NCBI RefSeq assembly: GCF_014805625.2
Contig: NW_023998490.1
Location: 464,927-528,926, forward strand
DNA from: Glossina fuscipes
Lineage: Eukaryota > Arthropoda > Insecta > Diptera > Glossinidae
Direction: 5' to 3'
Length of the DNA stretch: 64,000 nucleotides
The notes beneath the pieces were generated by a model that was not told the origin of the DNA, ran no database searches, and was given only the letters and a program-made list of their open reading frames with translations. The translations under genes and the position numbers were made by a program. The stretch's first letter is position 1, and every line of letters begins with the position of its first letter. Shown piece after piece: positions 1-13,374 of this stretch.

Positions 1-535
1 TTTACACTAACATGCTTCGACCCATGGACGAACGCCATTGAAAATGGTTTAGATCGGTCCCCCTTTTGAATTCGTCAACATGTGACGATCCATATTTATA
101 TAGAAAAAATTTTCAATTAGAAAACTTGCTCTGCAATAGTATTTTCACATTTGAAATTCGTGTGAAATATTTGGCTCGGCTGGGACGATTCGTTGAAACG
201 CTTCCCATATAACCGTTCCTACGAGAACTGACACTTTACATGGCCGAAAGTTACAATTTTCAATCTTTGGTGGTGAAAATTGTTTCATTATAGTAAATTG
301 ACGTACAAATCAATCTTATCGAATTTGGACCACGTAAGTGAATTTGTGGGATATAACCGCGTAAGTTTTTTCAATACGCGGGCTTTTACGAAAAGTACGC
401 CTTTGCATGAAAATAATGTGTAACTTTTGCTGTATAAATTACAAAACGAGTGAATAACTGTATAAGGCGAAGTGGTGTAGGGTATCTTACTGTCGGCCTT
501 GCACGACCGTAATGTTCTTCTTGTTACTTATTCAA
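1..535 (+). repeat. mini-me/DINE-1-like dispersed repeat, mosaic copy
   Basis: The first 60 bases match the inner block seen in the other copies (a 'gacgaacgccattgaaaatgg' type segment followed by a 'gatcgg' block). Bases 455-535 match the shared 3' block: a 'gcgaagtggtgtagggta' segment, then a GTCGG...CGAC hairpin and a T-rich end. The middle is rearranged or filled with unrelated sequence. The copy is cut by the window start. Confidence 0.5.
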
Positions 536-2204
536 TTTATTTGTTGGTTTAAATTGGAAGCTATTAAAAATTTGCTAGTGGTTAATGTGAAGTGCTTTGA
601 TTACGTATGTTCTGCGAATTTATCAATTAGTCTCTGTATTTACCAAATATACTTATGCACTAACACTTCTGTGTACATGTTTTCAAGATTCTGTTTTCCA
701 CATATTTGCTCTAGAGATATTTATATTGACGGATCGTGTGCGTACATTATTATGCATTAATTCGTTCGATTGTATGCTTAACTTCTCCTAAGAGTTCGCC
801 CATACTGGTGCAACTGCCTTAAGCAACCTGCTGTTTACCTGTTTTCAATGTTTACTTTTTCGTTTTCACTTTTTCGTTTCATTATTTAACCATTATTCTT
901 ATTGACATTTTCCCTTTGAGCAACTGTAGATGGATGGTTTTTTTTTTTGGCTTGTTTCTTTTCTTTTTATTTTTCTTTTCGTTGAACGGATAATTTGCGA
1001 TAGAGGGCGGAAGGTGGAATAATGATATGAGAAGAGAAACGTATGACGTATCTGGAAAACAATGAAACAGAAAATATCCCACGTGATTCGATTGAAAAAT
1101 CAATGATTACTTTTAATCAACAGTTTGTAACTGTAAGTGATGTCTTCCCTGGTGATTTTCTGGATGTGTGTGTGTATACCACTCAAAGCAACGCATTTGC
1201 TACAGTGAACTCACACTGTTATTGCCTGTTAAAATGGATATGCATTCAATACAAACAGTTATTCGCATTTATAATCTTTGGGAATAGGAAGAAAAGAAAA
1301 GGGAAGGAAATTCTCCTATAAATTGCGAAAAGACTCGTATGGATATAGAAACGAGAAAGTAAGAGAAGAGAAAGACGGAAAGAGTGAGAGTGATAGATAG
1401 CGCGGGGGGGGGGCACTAATGAAGTATGCTATAAAAGTAGGCAAAAAGTTTAAGTGCATTTCCCTGTATATAATATAAGTATATACCTTTAACTTTAGAG
1501 TTCACTTCCTACAAATTCATATCCGTTTATGTGGATAGCTTTGTGTACTTCGTGTACATATTTACTGATTTTATTACATTAAGCAAATCATGTTAACAAG
1601 TTGCTTTAGTTCTTTCTTCTTTTTTTTTGGGTAGAAAAATAAGGAATAAAAGGAAAATACAAAATAAAAAAAAAAAAAAACTCGCAAAATAACAAACAAA
1701 CAAACAACAAAAGAACCAACAATTACAATGGTAACGAACTTGTGTGTGTTTCTTGTTTGTATTGCGGTTTTGTGCGCACCATTTCAACACCAATTCAATT
1801 GTCTATATTTTCAAACATATATGAAAGCATATATACATATACATACATTCGCACATGCAGGGAGAGGTTTCAATTCAACTTTTCTTCTTGTAACTCTCTG
1901 CAAAACAATATGTTATGTGCGTATTTCGCTGGCGTGAAGTTAGCCCACTGCACATAGCTCGAATTTTTTTGTTTTCTAAACGTTTGCCTCTCTTCACACT
2001 TGGTTCGCGCCTCTGATAAAGTCATAGTTAATTGAACATTACAAAATGATTGGAAAAACTAAACGAAAATAGAAATACAAGCACAAATAGAATAAGAAAT
2101 TATGCAGATATGATATATGAAATTTAAAAAAAAATTTTTTACTAATCTTTCCTATATAGTGCATTTATTGTTATTGGCGAAAACTTACAAGGCACCAAGT
2201 GTAC
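536..2204. other. AT-rich stretch without recognisable genes
   Basis: I see only homopolymer runs here, including a G run near 1403-1412, an A run near 1664-1680 and T runs near 940-950. Open frames such as the 92-codon frame at 1043-1321 show no signal peptide, domain or splice context, so I treat them as chance. Confidence 0.6.
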
Positions 2205-3184
2205 CTATCAGAAAAATCTAATTTCATTACTCTGGTCCCGGTCCGTCACCTTGAAATTCGCCAAAAACATGCCCATTCCATATACATAAGACTATAAAGG
2301 CAAAATGTTGCTATTGAATGTTGCTAATGAAAAGTTCGATCTCTTATACATAATGTTTTGTTTTTTGCTAATGAAATATTCGATTGTATGCATATGTATG
2401 TTTACACATTACGGGCATATGTTTGCAATAGTAGCGCGTTTGGCCACGCACTTCCTTAAGGAGGTTATATTCATGTTATTGTAGCCTTTTTTCTAAATAT
2501 GAATCGCGTACAATTTTATGCAAAATGTGGGCAAGTAGAACACATGCTATATATATTATATAATTACATTGAGTAAATCAAATAATTAATAAGTAGTTTT
2601 CTTAAGCCGGAGATGTTGGAAAATAGTAGATGAAGCACACAACGATTTGCAAACATGGGTTTTGGGATTAGAATTTCCAGATTTATTTCAATTTGTTTTA
2701 TGCACTCATATATGATGGGGGATTGTAAAATTTAGAAATAATATTAATTTATTTATATTAAACTCATTTCAGTTCAATATCAATTTTTTATTTCAATTTA
2801 TTACAGTTTTCCGCACCACACTTGAGGTATTGCAACAGCATTAATTTTAGCATACATCCTATTTGCCTATAGAACGTTTTGAATAAAATTGTACGCGATT
2901 CATATTTAGAAAAATGGCGACAACTCAATAACATGCATATAACCTCTTAAGGAAGTGCGTGGCCAAACGCGCTACTATTGCAAACATATGCCCGTAATGT
3001 GTAATCTTAAACATACATGTTGGATAAAGAAAACACCATACGTGTATACAATTGAGCATTTCATTACCAAAAAACAAAAAATTATTTATTAGCAACATTT
3101 TGCCTTTATGGCCTTATATACATGGAAGGGGCAGGTTTTTGGCGAACCGCGACTAGGGTGATGAAATTAGATTTTTCTGATAGG
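2205..3184. repeat. Foldback element with about 320 bp inverted arms
   Basis: The arm at 2205-2527 reads as the reverse complement of 2874-3184, with a spacer of about 346 bp. Matching landmarks run the whole length. 'aaatatgaatcgcgtacaat' near 2496-2515 pairs with the segment near 2890-2909. 'ggccacgcacttccttaagg' near 2442 pairs with the segment near 2946. 'ctatcagaaaaatctaattt' at 2205 pairs with the segment ending at 3184. A further partial copy of the outer arm lies in direct orientation at about 3265-3345. No ORF of note lies inside. This is probably a non-autonomous foldback transposon or MITE; I see no convincing target-site duplication. Confidence 0.75.
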
Positions 3185-3345
3185 TTTTAGCTCCCTTTAA
3201 ACCATATCAAAAACCTGCACATGGCAGAATTCGTTGAAGGTTTCATAACTAATTTAGTGTCTTGTGTATACGGAGAGGGCAAGTTTTTGGTGAATTTCGA
3301 GGTGAAGGACCAGAGTAATGAAATTAGCAATTTCTGATAGGCTTC

Positions 3346-6300
3346 AGCATTTTTCACGATATGTCAAGAATCTGTAGGCGGGTAATGTCTCTGCAAATGG
3401 TTGTAACACGATTTGGACATTGCATTCTTTCAGTGTTTGTACTGTAATTTTGCATGAGATTTAGTAGAAATTACTTAGCATTTTTGGGTTTGGGTTTGTA
3501 GTTAGTGGCTTAGTATGGTTTATATGTGCACGTTTGCCGAGATTATTCAATTTTAATACCTCTTTTACATGTTTGTTCTTTAGTTCCCTATAAATTGTAA
3601 TGTAGCAAAGACATTTTAGTGAAGACGCGAACCATACGAATGTGGGTTCTCTTAGTGGGCTATCTTCACTTCAGTGGCTATCTTCACTTCAGTCGTATTT
3701 CATATTCCAGTCAGACAAAATCTGTAAAAATTTATTGGTGATATGAGTAATTTTAGTGAGACCGCTTTACTACTTCGCTTTAAAACTTCGTTGCCAAAAG
3801 TAGATAGAAATAAGCGCAAATCTTGTGTATGGCTAACGAGATCTGTGAATCAGTGCAACTTAAATAGGATGAGTCTTTTTGACATACCACACTACCAAAT
3901 TTATGGTATAAGGTCAGATTAGACTAACGCTGATGCATACAGTATCGCGAAGGACTTATGGTAGATCCATCTTTATTATTATAGAAAAAATCGTCCGTAT
4001 CTTTGGCTTTAGACCTAAACGAGCCACTGAAAAGTACAATAAACAATATTTAAATATTCTTGCCAAAGTTTACATGAGAACCTATCTCCTGCTTATACAT
4101 TTTAATTCCTTGAATATATTATAAAAATAAATTATATTTTGAAAAATCGAAATAAATTGCGTAAAAACTACATAACGCCCTTACTGCATGCATGATTCGG
4201 GAAATCTCACTCATATACGCATACAATCGGCATAACCTAACTAAATTGCCAAAAATACATCGCCGAGGTATCAATGCATATTTGTGAGGAATGAGAATGA
4301 AAAGATTCATAGAATATTGAAAATCGTGTTAAAACAAAATAATTCGTGTAAAGAGAGAATTTAAGTAATGTTAAATTAAATTTCGTATAAGAAATTCCTG
4401 ATAAAAGAGAATTAGGTGTATTTTGAAGTTCTTAATATTTCGTCTTAATAGTTCTTAATATTTCTCCCCAAGAATATATTAAGCGATTGCGCATAATTTG
4501 CATAAAATGGGGCCACTTTCCGAAACCCTGCTTGCTGCACAAGGTAATTTTTGGCACCGATAAAGAAGTGCATAGGCATAGCCTCAAGGCAATGTTAGAA
4601 ACATTGAAGAGAGATTTGCATTATTCAATTTACTTTTTTTAATTGCTGCATACTCTAACTGATGACTTAAGGCCATTCTTCTTCTCTCCTTTCTTAATGT
4701 TTTCGTTTTTATAATGATCTAAAAAAAGATCTCTCGCAAATAGCGTCAGGAGACTAGTCGTGCTGCCAATGCAGTATTCATATGCCGCTGGAAATTTGGT
4801 AATAAGCGTAATTGACAATATCAAGCACATGTCTTTCGAATGGATTTAGGAGAATTTAGTTATCTCTTTATATCATTATCGGGTTAACTTGACCGCATTA
4901 AACTAAAGCAGATGGACTTAACAATGAATAAGGATGGGAAGTAAGAACTAAAAGTTTGCTATTCACGTAAAAAGGAATCCAGAGTGGTGTTTGTTATGTA
5001 CTTATCAACTTAGCTTTTGCGTAATTTTCCACATTTCCGAGATTACTCCTTGCGTGCACTCTAACATAGCACCAATTTTCACTGGTAATCGCATCGCTTC
5101 AAGGCCGAGATTATGGTTTGTGAGAATTATTCAGCACAGCTTATAAACGACTCAATGCATTTTCTGATCGTCGATGAGTTGAAACAAATAATGTTAGATC
5201 TGCCTTCCCTTTGCATACAGAAAAATACAAAGTCAAGATCCAAGCACTTCTCGGTAACGTGGACTTGTGTACCATGTTTATCGGTATATTGTAATCGATT
5301 CCACTTAAAAACGAGCAAAGAGTTCTGAACCGGCCGATAAATTGGTCGTTTGTGGCTGAAATATTTATTGCAAGCTCTTATTTATCAGATACCAACCAAT
5401 CAACCAATCAGTGCTCCTCCTTTGCAGAATATATATGTGATGCCTTCTTATTTTCACCAACGGGGACTAGTTAATTCATACGGGGTTGAACTAGGGATTA
5501 TCAAGCTTTCTCGGACTATCGTCTTATGGTCTATAGATTTCTTAGGGTGCGGCAAGTATATCTTTCGCTGACTTTCATTTTTCTCTTGCACTAAATCACG
5601 TAACTAACTAGTCTGCTAACTATGAACAAGATCAGGAAATAATATGTCTCTATTATTGAATCCACGTACATTTATGCCTAACTTGGGTGCAATTTAAGAA
5701 ATTGTAGCTGAATTAAAATGAAACAAAGAATTGATCTCTAAGACATTTGACGGAATATTACGAGATTCTGTTGAATTCAAACGAACGATCGACTATAAAA
5801 ATTGTCATCGACGGACTTACTTTAGACATATTCTACGTAAACCAATGTTCTCGGTAGACCGGGTTTCGCTTACGTACCTCTTAGCGTTCATTCGCACGCG
5901 ATAGCATATTTTCTCGCTTTCTTTTAAGAAGACATCATATAGCTCTAGACGCCACATAATGGGAGACTCTGATATCTCAATGCGATCAGGCATATAGGGT
6001 GGACTTTAACGTCACCAAAGCGCAACAACGGTTTCTTTAAAGTAAATATATATCGGAATCTTGCTGTGAATAGCGTTTCAATTCAATTACATTGAAATTT
6101 GAGGTGGTGAATATTCCAGTTTTACACGAAGGCGTGAAACGCTTTAGTTATTTGGTAACTCTTTTGTTCGTAATTATGTTATTGGAGATTCAAGTTCCGT
6201 CCCAAGGATAACACAGCTTCCTTTCTCATTGTTTAGATACTTTCCTTTGCAGCGTTATCATAATAGATAGTTTTTATAATTATTTTGCCCGCAGATAGCC

Positions 6301-6879
6301 TTACTTTTTATATCTTTTACACGGTAGAAGAAGAAAGGGGAGTTCTTTTTAAACGCGATTTTGTAAATAACAAATACTTTTCTATTTCTAAACAATTTTC
6401 ACGGAAATTTTGTGCAGGAGAAGTTATTGTTACGTAAAACTCTTAAGTTAAATTTAAGATTTATTGGCTCAGGTATATGCTTACGTACGCATTTCAAAAA
6501 TATAAACAAATAGAAAATCGCTATAAATTATATCATAAAAAGAGTTTGAGGTTAAGGGGTCATTGAGGAAAAACAGGGTGACCGCCTTTACAATTTTTTT
6601 TGCGTGTTTTTTACTTTAGCAGGGGAATCAAGAACAGAGCGTGAACTACAGTCTCTAAAAAAAAAACTTTTCATCTCAAAAAAAAAAAAAAACAAAAATC
6701 TATTAAAGAAAACAAGAGAAACTATGTTAAAAACTTATAAAAAAGTTAAGGTCGACATTGTTAGGCTGTTTTGATGGTCAATATCTTAGGAAGAAATAAT
6801 CGTCCCCTTTTTTGGTGCATGGCATGCTAACTTTACACGCGGACATATATACTACTCAGAAGAACTTAAGGTACAGCTA
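3346..6879. other. AT-rich stretch without recognisable genes
   Basis: Short frames occur in both directions with no domain, signal peptide or splice pattern. An A-run pair near 6657-6690 is the only obvious simple sequence. Nothing else recognised. Confidence 0.55.
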
Positions 6880-7165
6880 TCCTTTATTCGAATAGATTTA
6901 AGTTTGTCTGTCCGCCCGTCCGTCTAGTGTTTGTCCAAGTATTTTTGTTTTCAACCTACAGGCAAAAGTTTTTGAAATACGTTGATGAAATTTGGCAGAT
7001 CGGCCTGTTTCGGCCCAGGGACAAAACGGTTCTATAATGAAAACGGTTTCGATCACTTCCCACATAGAGCTTTATTTTGATGAGTGTTTACATGGATAAC
7101 TGTAGAGTGACATAGGGTATTCATTAGTAGACCGTGGCACGGTATAGTGTTTTACTTTTTTTTTA
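6880..7165 (+). repeat. mini-me/DINE-1-like dispersed repeat
   Basis: This copy has the shared order of blocks: a 'gaatagatttaagtttgtc' core near 6888, a GTCY array (tctgtccgcccgtccgtct) near 6906-6925, a 'caacctacaggc' block near 6953, a 'gatgaaatttggcaga' block near 6984, a 'ggcccagggac' block, 'ttcccacatagagctttatt' near 7056-7075, and the end block near 7110-7165. Confidence 0.65.
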
Positions 7166-7263
7166 TATTTCGTTGAATTCTCATTAAATATGCTTACCGT
7201 ATAATGAACGAATGCCGTTATTCACGGCATGCAGGTAGTATGAAAAGTGGAAAACAGCAAACG

Positions 7264-7265
7264 AA

Positions 7266-7296
<31 letters not shown>

Positions 7297-7310
7297 ACAA
7301 ACAAATAAAT
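7264..7310. repeat. (AAAT)n microsatellite
   Basis: About eleven tandem AAAT units with two AAAC variants near the right end. Confidence 0.95.
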
Positions 7311-9234
7311 GAACAAGTATGTAAAGAATGACTTTAGCAAAAAAAAAAAAAAAAAAAATAGCGCGCAAAATTGAATGCTAAACACTTGCACGGCCGTTGG
7401 CATCTTATTACGTAAACAATGATAAAGTTCAGAGAATGCTCGAATGTGTTATCAAAATGACAATGACGATACGGCAACAACATTAACAACTAGTCTAGAG
7501 TTATCTATAAAATGTAAATGTGCGAAAACAAAACCCAGCACAGACAAATAGGCACTTATAGTTATGTATACAGAAGAAATGAAGCACTATTAAGAAAGTT
7601 ATATTCGGTTGCGGTCGCATTTCTTTTACGCTCACCACCTTTAGAATAAAAAAGAAAAAAAATTTAATTACGAAACTTTACAATATTCGTTTACAATATA
7701 AACGTAAGCAACCTTTTCTACTTTTATATAGGCGCTAAAGGGTCATCCGCGTGTGGAACACTTCGTCGTTGTATTTGGATTTAATTTTGCTTATTTTGAA
7801 ATATACATGACCTTTGACCGATCTGCTCCATTTTCAATATCTGCCAAAGTTTTGCGAAATTTGATCCCGATATCTTTTGATTTTACGCTCAGGAGTATGT
7901 TTACACTACAAACAGGCGGACTGACACGCCTCCATGGTATTGCGAAATTGATACTAGTGAAGAGTATGTATGTTTTCTACGATCTCTGAAGCTTTCTTTC
8001 GGGTGTTGCAAATGTCTTCAAGGGCGGATATAATAAACACGAAAAAATTTTAATCGGTTTACATAAAATTTCTAAACAACGAGTACGTTTTTGCCATCCC
8101 TTAATACGTGCTAGTTGAGATAGGTTGCGCTTTTCACTCACTTATGATTAGATTTATGTAAAATATTCTGATAGCATAACATCACCACCAGACCTTCAAA
8201 CGACTTATTTCATTATTCCATGTGACCTCTCTGCTTTCCGAAACTTAACTAACTAGATTAAGATATTTTCGTAAAGGAAAATATTAAAACTTCTTCCTTA
8301 TATGCACATTTCGACTTACAGACTAAAAAGGTGACCTATATCTGACATTTTAATAATATTTAAAGCACAACAAATACGTCTAAATTTTACAATACATATT
8401 CAATAACTGGTACTGAAGTTTCACTGCGAACATTGTCGAATGGTCTGCATACCAACACCATTAGTCGACCTATTATCACAAGTTATGAACATAATTGAAT
8501 ATGCGTTTTTTCTGTCTGCCTTCAAAGGGTTATCGCATTGTGTCCTTGAAGAAAGTTCTTGGCACGCCAACACCTTAAGCCGTCTTCTTCGACCTTCTAT
8601 TGCGATTCTTTAAACCAATTTTTCTCCTTTGCTTGCCTCATGAACGTTTTTCGCTTCCATTTACTCCATGTGAGACCTTGCAGTCCAATAAAAGTAAGTA
8701 TCGTGTATCGTATACTTTTTAGAGATTGATATGATTTTTTACTTACGGAAGAGACAAGACATAAGCGTTAGATGTTTAAAGATATGCGGCCACACTGATG
8801 AATCCGATTTATACATTCTATATAAGTTATGGCGAAGGACATGCGAGGCTAGGCGGATATGTGCAAAACTCTGAAGGAAATTACCATGTCGATTGACCCG
8901 GAAGCGTCTTCTTAGTCGACTTAAGTTGTTCGGTCCAATTGCCTGCGTGATGATCACGTATTTTGGTGTTAAAGGTAAAGAGCGCAAGTTTTGATGTGTT
9001 CTCAATTTGTTTTGTCCCAAAGACGAGGGCTGAAGACGGTTAAACTTGGACCCTTTTTGCATCACGCCTCATAAAAATGTCATTATGTGAGAAATATTTG
9101 TAAATTTCAAAAATCATATTTCGTCGTGCTAAATGGATGCAAAAAGTTTGAGTCGGATAAGCCCGTGTTTGGTGTTCTCGCCAAAAAGTTTACATAGTAA
9201 ACTTTTATTTTTTAATATGTTATGATGAGTATAA
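7311..9234. other. No recognisable gene
   Basis: The longest frame is 108 codons on the minus strand at 8739-9065. It is Arg/Leu/His-rich, with no domain or splice context that I recognise. An A run lies at 7340-7359. Confidence 0.5.
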
Positions 9235-9500
9235 TTTGGAAAAAAACAAGTAAAAACACTATAGCGGGTCATGGTTCACTACGACCTGCACCACCCTATG
9301 GGTAGTTAAAATAAGGACATTTAAAAAAAAAGCGTGGGAACTCACTACTTCGCTATGAGCCAAAACGCGGCAGTGTACGAAATTTCATCAAAGTTAGGGC
9401 GTTTAAGTTGAATACAATAAAGCAAGACGGACAGACGGAGAAACCAGCTTCGGTCCCAGTTTCCGAATCGATAGATGCAATAAAAGATTGCTCGAACTTA
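9235..9500 (-). repeat. mini-me/DINE-1-like dispersed repeat, minus strand
   Basis: Read on the minus strand, it shows a 'gattcggaaactgg' core near 9470-9457, a GTCY array (ccgtctgtccgtctt) near 9441-9427, 'tttgatgaaatttcgtacac' near 9390 and a T-rich end near 9250-9240. It is diverged, with a filled segment near 9320. Confidence 0.55.
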
Positions 9501-11207
9501 AGTTCTTGTGGGTGTTGCATACATCCCACACTTGTATCAAAAAGTATTATAGTGTATAAATAAATCTCTACCAGATTTGGAGCACGTGGATGCATTTTTT
9601 CGACCCCGCTTTATAAAAAGTTTTTCATGAAGAAATTAATTTTCTAAAGTTTAGATTACCTCAGTTCACATTTTGAGTCGTCATGGCCTATGGAAACCAG
9701 GTATAATCTTGATATTTTATTGCGACAACAAATGTAGGGTGCTTGGTGGCCGATCTCTTTTGATTTAATCTAATAGTGTAAAGTGAAAATTTAATGAACG
9801 TAAAACCGGAGGATTAGAGCTTATTTTCTACATTCTAAACAAATTTTGAGCTTATGATTATGGCCGATGAACGGTCATCAACTATACGTTCTCATCAAAA
9901 ATAAATTTAACCATTTGTTTGTATGTGTTGCGAACATCTGACAAAGTTGACGCAAACTTTGCTGGGGGGGGCAAAATACATTTTAGCTAACAAAGAATAA
10001 AACATAAAACATTGTGCAATTATGTAATTACATAATTTGCTTGGGTCAAAAGTTGGATATGCTTGTATAAGGAATGTTTTCCTTTAACTTTTTCAAATGA
10101 AAGAAAAATATTTTACCTTTTTTTGCATTTTTCATTTACTGATGCCAATGAATTGATTCGAACACGTTGCTGGTAATAGTTACAATAGTTAAGAGTTGCA
10201 AAGAACGTGTGAGTTTTCTACTCTTGCTTTTTTATTTTTTTTTTAAACGAATATACTTTGAAATAATAATTGTATGAATAACAATACTGTTGCATAACAA
10301 TGTTAACAACAATTTTGCATACCTTATTATATGGAGATGAAAAGCTGAAAGGTGCGTCTATATAATGCCACTTGTCTTTGTGGTTGCCATGTGGCTTCAT
10401 TAGAGTTTCTAATATTGTGTGTCACTATTCAGTTAGAGTTTGCAGGCAATGCACATTTCAGAAGTACTATCTCTCGTTACGGCCATTATAGTCTTGAGAT
10501 GATGCATTAAATGTCTTCCTTAATGTCCTTATCTAATGTTTGTTTGATGGCGTTAAACTTTAAACTCAATGTTGATTGGTTAGGTGAGTTTCTCTATTAA
10601 TTGCAAAAGATTGAAAATAAACATATTTCTCAGTGAAATATTTAATTGCCTGAGTAAAGTAAAATTTCCAACTTTCAAATAGTAGCAGATGCTATACGAA
10701 GCTTAGCCGCCTAGATTTCAAATAATACTCTTCGGTTCTGTGTACCTTAAGACAGACATTTTCAATGCTTTTCTGGCACGATCACTAATCGTATTGAAAA
10801 CAGGGTGAGTTGCACAACTTTAGCATACAAAAATGTACTGTGCTACATTTGGACGACAACTGATTATTTTTCGGATCCCCTTTCACACAAAATTATTCAT
10901 TGAAAGTAAACCTTTAAATGGCAAAAATTTTTGATTGCTGTTATCTTGTGACGAAGATAGTAGTATAGGACATCTGATGCACAATTGTTCACAGCTATGA
11001 AGTTTAATTTCTTTATTGCTTGAATTTCTTTTCTATCCCATTCTAACATGTTAGTCGAAAATTTGATTAGAAAAAATTTGATTAAACCCAGATTGCACTA
11101 AGCATTACAAATTCTTTATAATTTATTTAAAAAAAAAATATTACTCTGAAAATTTACTATATAAACGAATTTTATTATTTTTGGTAAAAACCATTTATGT
11201 TGTTTTG
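9501..11207. other. No recognisable gene
   Basis: AT-rich DNA with a seven-base G run at 9963-9969. I see no ORF, splice pattern or repeat worth naming. Confidence 0.55.
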
Positions 11208-11512
11208 TTTTATTATACGGTGCACCACTTTTAGTGCAAGGAGCGAGATAGACCCATCTGTTATCATACCTGTCGAATCGAACTCACTTTCTGAGTCGGT
11301 CTAAGCTGGGTCGGTCTGCCCGTCTGTTCGTTTTTGATATTGTGAGGAAGTTTGGTACGCTAGTGAAAACGGTTCGGATCGGGTCACTTTTTCGACCGCT
11401 TCCCGTATAGCGGTTTATTTTTAGAAGTCATTATATATAATAGTGCTAAGCGAAGTGGTCTAGTAGCCTATATTTAATTGTGAACCGTAACACTTCCACT
11501 TGTTTTGTAATA
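11208..11512 (+). repeat. mini-me/DINE-1-like dispersed repeat
   Basis: It starts with a 'tatacggtgcaccactttta' head near 11213, then has a 'ctttctgagtcggtctaagc' core near 11287-11306, a GTCY run (gtcggtctgcccgtctgttc), a 'gaagtttggtacgctagtga' block, a 'cttcccgtatagcggtttat' block near 11399 and an 'aagcgaagtggtctagtagc' block near 11449. Confidence 0.65.
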
Positions 11513-12754
11513 TGTTCGCCGGAAATATTATAAAAAAAATTCCTAGCATTTTTCATTGTAAATTTTTGCGATGATGCCATGGCGTTTTTATATCTCTCTT
11601 TCTTGCCCTTTCTATTTTCGGTGAGGCGATCTTTTACTGTCAAAATTTTTCATAATATTATAGGATGAGATTTGTTGTATCTCTACAAAGAAATAGTCAT
11701 TCTTCTTTTTTGTTATTGTTATTTCTTTATCACATTCTTTGTAAACTTTAAACATGCTATACATTCTTCATTACACATATTAGTCGTTTTCTTCTAACAA
11801 GAGGAAGAAATCGAAATTGAAAATTTGTGGTAATAAAAGTACAATAAGTAGTAATAACCTTTATGTGTGATGTAGGATAATTCATAAGACTTATGTTGTC
11901 ATTTTTTCATTATATGACTTTTGGTTACGCCGCTACGATTTAAAGCTTAGTAAATTTTTCAGAATGTCGACTTTTTTATTGGTTTAATAGATGCTTTCTA
12001 AAATGTATGGAAAGAATTACTTATTAGAAGGACATTTTTTCCTCTCCTTATAACCTCGGTAGTGCGCTAACAAATTTTTACCTTCATTTAAAAGCATTTC
12101 CAAGTAATAATACGTTAGTACAGGTTCATCGAAACGACAGTTGAATAGATAAGAGACTGAGAGCGATTCAATAGGTGCCAGCGCTTCTGCCAAGAAATTA
12201 AAAATATGTGTTCAAAATGTTGTAGTTGATTATGAATTCATTCGGTTACAAAATAATATATTTTCCTGCCGTTTCTTTGACAAAACGTTCGATTTTATCT
12301 TTGACGCATGCAATGAAAGACTCTATTTTTAGCACAAAATATTCGAGAAAAGTAAAGAAGGAATATTAGTAAGAATAAAAGTAAGAGAGAATATTTAAGA
12401 ACGGTAAGGCTCTGGAGCGTCCGATAGGGATTGCGGTCTAATGGAGAAAAATGAAAAATTTATATTAACGAAGAAACACATTTCAAAACATTAAGTGTGT
12501 CTTTTTCGAAACATGATCTTTAAAAGAGCAATTTTTATTTTTCAACATCTTCTTCGTTCATTAGCGAAACACTGATAAGTGTATTAACCAAAGTAAACTT
12601 AAATATATTATGCAAATAAATTTATTAGAAGGGCATAGGTCTCTTGGTGAGAAATTGAATTTTTTCATTCAAGCTCTTGCCAATCACAAAAAAGTTGATA
12701 TTTTTAAAACCCGGCCTGCTTGTGTCACCACTCATAGGCACTCTTTTTTTATAT
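11513..12754. other. No recognisable gene
   Basis: AT-rich unique-looking DNA up to the TTAA target of the piggyBac-like element. Nothing recognised. Confidence 0.5.
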
Positions 12755-12953
12755 TTAACACTAAACCTACCATGCGTGATCAAATGACCGTTTTTAAAAT
12801 TTCGTTTAAAATTTCTCGCATAAAACGTTATTGTATCATCATGAATCTTATTGATTTTTCCTAAAATATACAAACAATCTATTTTTCAATATTTACAACT
12901 TTTTTTAATGTGTATTTGCCGAGAACAAATTATACCCGTCTAGCCTACCGTGA

Positions 12954-12969
12954 GCGGTCATTAGACCGC
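12954..12969. repeat. Subterminal palindrome, piggyBac copy 1 left
   Basis: Near-perfect form of GCGGTCATTTGACCGC with one change (TTA in the centre). It is about 195 bp inside the left end and preceded by CTACCGTGA, as at the right-end site. Confidence 0.7.
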
Positions 12970-13374
12970 TTGAAAAATTTATGTTATTTACGACTATATT
13001 CTTCGATAATCGCGTCCTTGAAATTGTTTTACGAGTCTGCAATGTAATTGTAGACTCGAATTTTTTTCGTTGTTATTGGAACAAAGAACATAGGGTTTTT
13101 ATGTACGACAGTACGGTCAGAGAGTATCAAAATTTCGAACAGAGAGGATCAAAATTTCAGTGTGTAATAGAAATTGTAATTATATTATAATAAAAATTAT
13201 TACGTGTAAGTGATACGTATAAGTGATAGTTTCGACAAAGTCAACAGAGCCAACAATATTTTGTGGTATGATTTACAATTGTTTTTTATTTCTGGTCTCA
13301 ATATTTTTTCTCCGTTTGATTTATATTTTCATATTTTAGTTTTTACTTTATCATTTATTTATTCATCCCCCAAA

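Noticed and set aside
2205..3184. CRISPR-like or satellite array
   Set aside because: It is one pair of long inverted arms with a unique spacer, in a eukaryotic genome.
8739..9065. 108-codon minus-strand ORF
   Set aside because: No hydrophobic or domain pattern, no homologous family recognised, and neighbouring frames look random.
12981..13190. ORF inside piggyBac copy 1 before the transposase ATG
   Set aside because: It lies in the leader; only its start is shared with copy 2, where the open frame runs into the transposase after a deletion. No coding evidence in copy 1.
13210..13374. Upstream extension of the transposase frame
   Set aside because: It would need a GTG start and the residues do not resemble the family; the ATG at 13375 fits better.
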